Source: an uncultured Mollicutes bacterium | GTDB taxonomy: Bacteria > Bacillota_I > Bacilli_A > MAG-NZ | Assembly: GCA_913064935.1 (NCBI GenBank) | Contig: CAJYBF010000073.1 | Location: 1-5,794, forward strand | Reading direction: 5' to 3' | Length of the DNA: 5,794 nt | Shown: positions 5,499 through 5,794 of the stretch, in pieces | How the letters are laid out: the number at the start of each line of letters is the position of its first letter | Position numbering within the stretch: position 1 is the first letter of the stretch | Notes under the pieces: generated by a model | The model's input: the letters and a program-made list of their open reading frames with translations, nothing else | Databases searched by the model: none | What the model was told of the DNA's origin: nothing | Made by a program: the position numbers and the translations under genes

Positions 5499-5794
5499 CT
5501 ACTTCAATTTTTGTAAGAAACTTGTACCTATTTTAGGCAATTTCACCTTAAAATTTTCTGCTATTGTAGCTCCTAAATCTGCAAATGACTTTCTTATATC
5601 TAATTCCCCACCAATAAATTCTTTGTTATAAGCGAGCATTGGTACATACTCTCTTGTATGATCACTACCTGGGAAGGTCGGATCATTACCGTGATAAGCA
5701 GTTATAATAAGTAAATTATCAGTGTTGACATTACTACTCTTCTTAGCTAAGTCTTCACCAACTTCTTCTCATGATTTTGTATAACCAAGTACCT
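5499..5794 (-). pseudogene. deoB: Phosphopentomutase, 3' end, with in-frame stop and altered metal-binding site
   Basis: The last 89 codons read as the C-terminus of DeoB, which interconverts (deoxy)ribose 1- and 5-phosphates in nucleoside salvage. Visible are [43 protein letters not shown] and GTSFL, ending at TAG 5501-5499. Two faults are seen. A TGA at 5771-5769 interrupts the frame, with family-like sequence (LGYTKS) on its far side; relatives often have Leu there, so TTA or TGG to TGA would explain it. The family's near-invariant TADHG reads TAYHG: the Asp codon is TAT (5696-5694), removing a ligand of the Mn2+ pair of the alkaline phosphatase fold. The His beside it and the DHTREY residues remain. 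Together these suggest a non-functional gene. The rest of the gene (about 390 codons in the family) lies beyond the window. It is upstream of the ROK kinase in the same transcript. Confidence 0.72.

Noticed and set aside
5769..5771. TGA read as Trp (alternative genetic code)
   Set aside because: All intact genes here use TGG for Trp with no internal TGA, the regulator ends in TGA within a normal ribosome site, and the other interrupted gene has TAG, which a TGA code would not explain.

Overview
The window is AT-rich DNA with compact genes, strong GGAGG-type ribosome binding sites and short intrinsic terminators, typical of a low-GC Gram-positive bacterium (Firmicutes, class Bacilli). The peptidase and YczE-type protein sequences suggest a Gemella-like or other Bacillales relative, but this is recall and not a database result. 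Intact genes use TGG for tryptophan and end in TAA or TGA, so the standard bacterial code is assumed.

Layout: (1) 1-602, minus: the 5' part of an M3B oligoendopeptidase F gene with an in-frame amber codon after 153 codons; homology continues in the same frame beyond it. (2) 603-782: divergent promoter region. (3) 783-1424, plus: a YczE/YitT-like membrane protein, ending at a strong hairpin (1441-1484) shared with the convergent operon. (4) 4133 down to 1500, minus: a tight three-gene operon of XRE-type regulator, NfeD/YuaF-like membrane OB-fold protein and flotillin, with gaps of 4 bases and a 1-base overlap. (5) about 4140-4562: no intact gene. It holds the operon promoter with a perfect palindrome, a longer inverted repeat, a decayed IS3-type transposase fragment on the plus strand and a terminator for the genes to the right. 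(6) 5489 to 4563, minus: an intact ROK-family sugar kinase, preceded by the 3' end of a phosphopentomutase gene (deoB), which carries an in-frame TGA and has lost a metal-binding Asp.

How the genes fit together: NfeD-type proteins and flotillins form membrane-microdomain scaffolds. Here they are translationally coupled to an upstream DNA-binding protein whose C-terminal half is built from about four copies of a ~29-residue unit. The palindrome over the operon's own -10 region suggests autoregulation, so this could be a self-controlled membrane-stress or membrane-organisation module. The repeat regulator is the least familiar part of the window. The deoB-ROK pair looks like a sugar phosphate/nucleoside salvage operon whose first gene is damaged. 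Two damaged housekeeping genes and an insertion-sequence relic within 5.8 kb suggest local gene decay, unless the two stop codons are sequencing errors or are read through.
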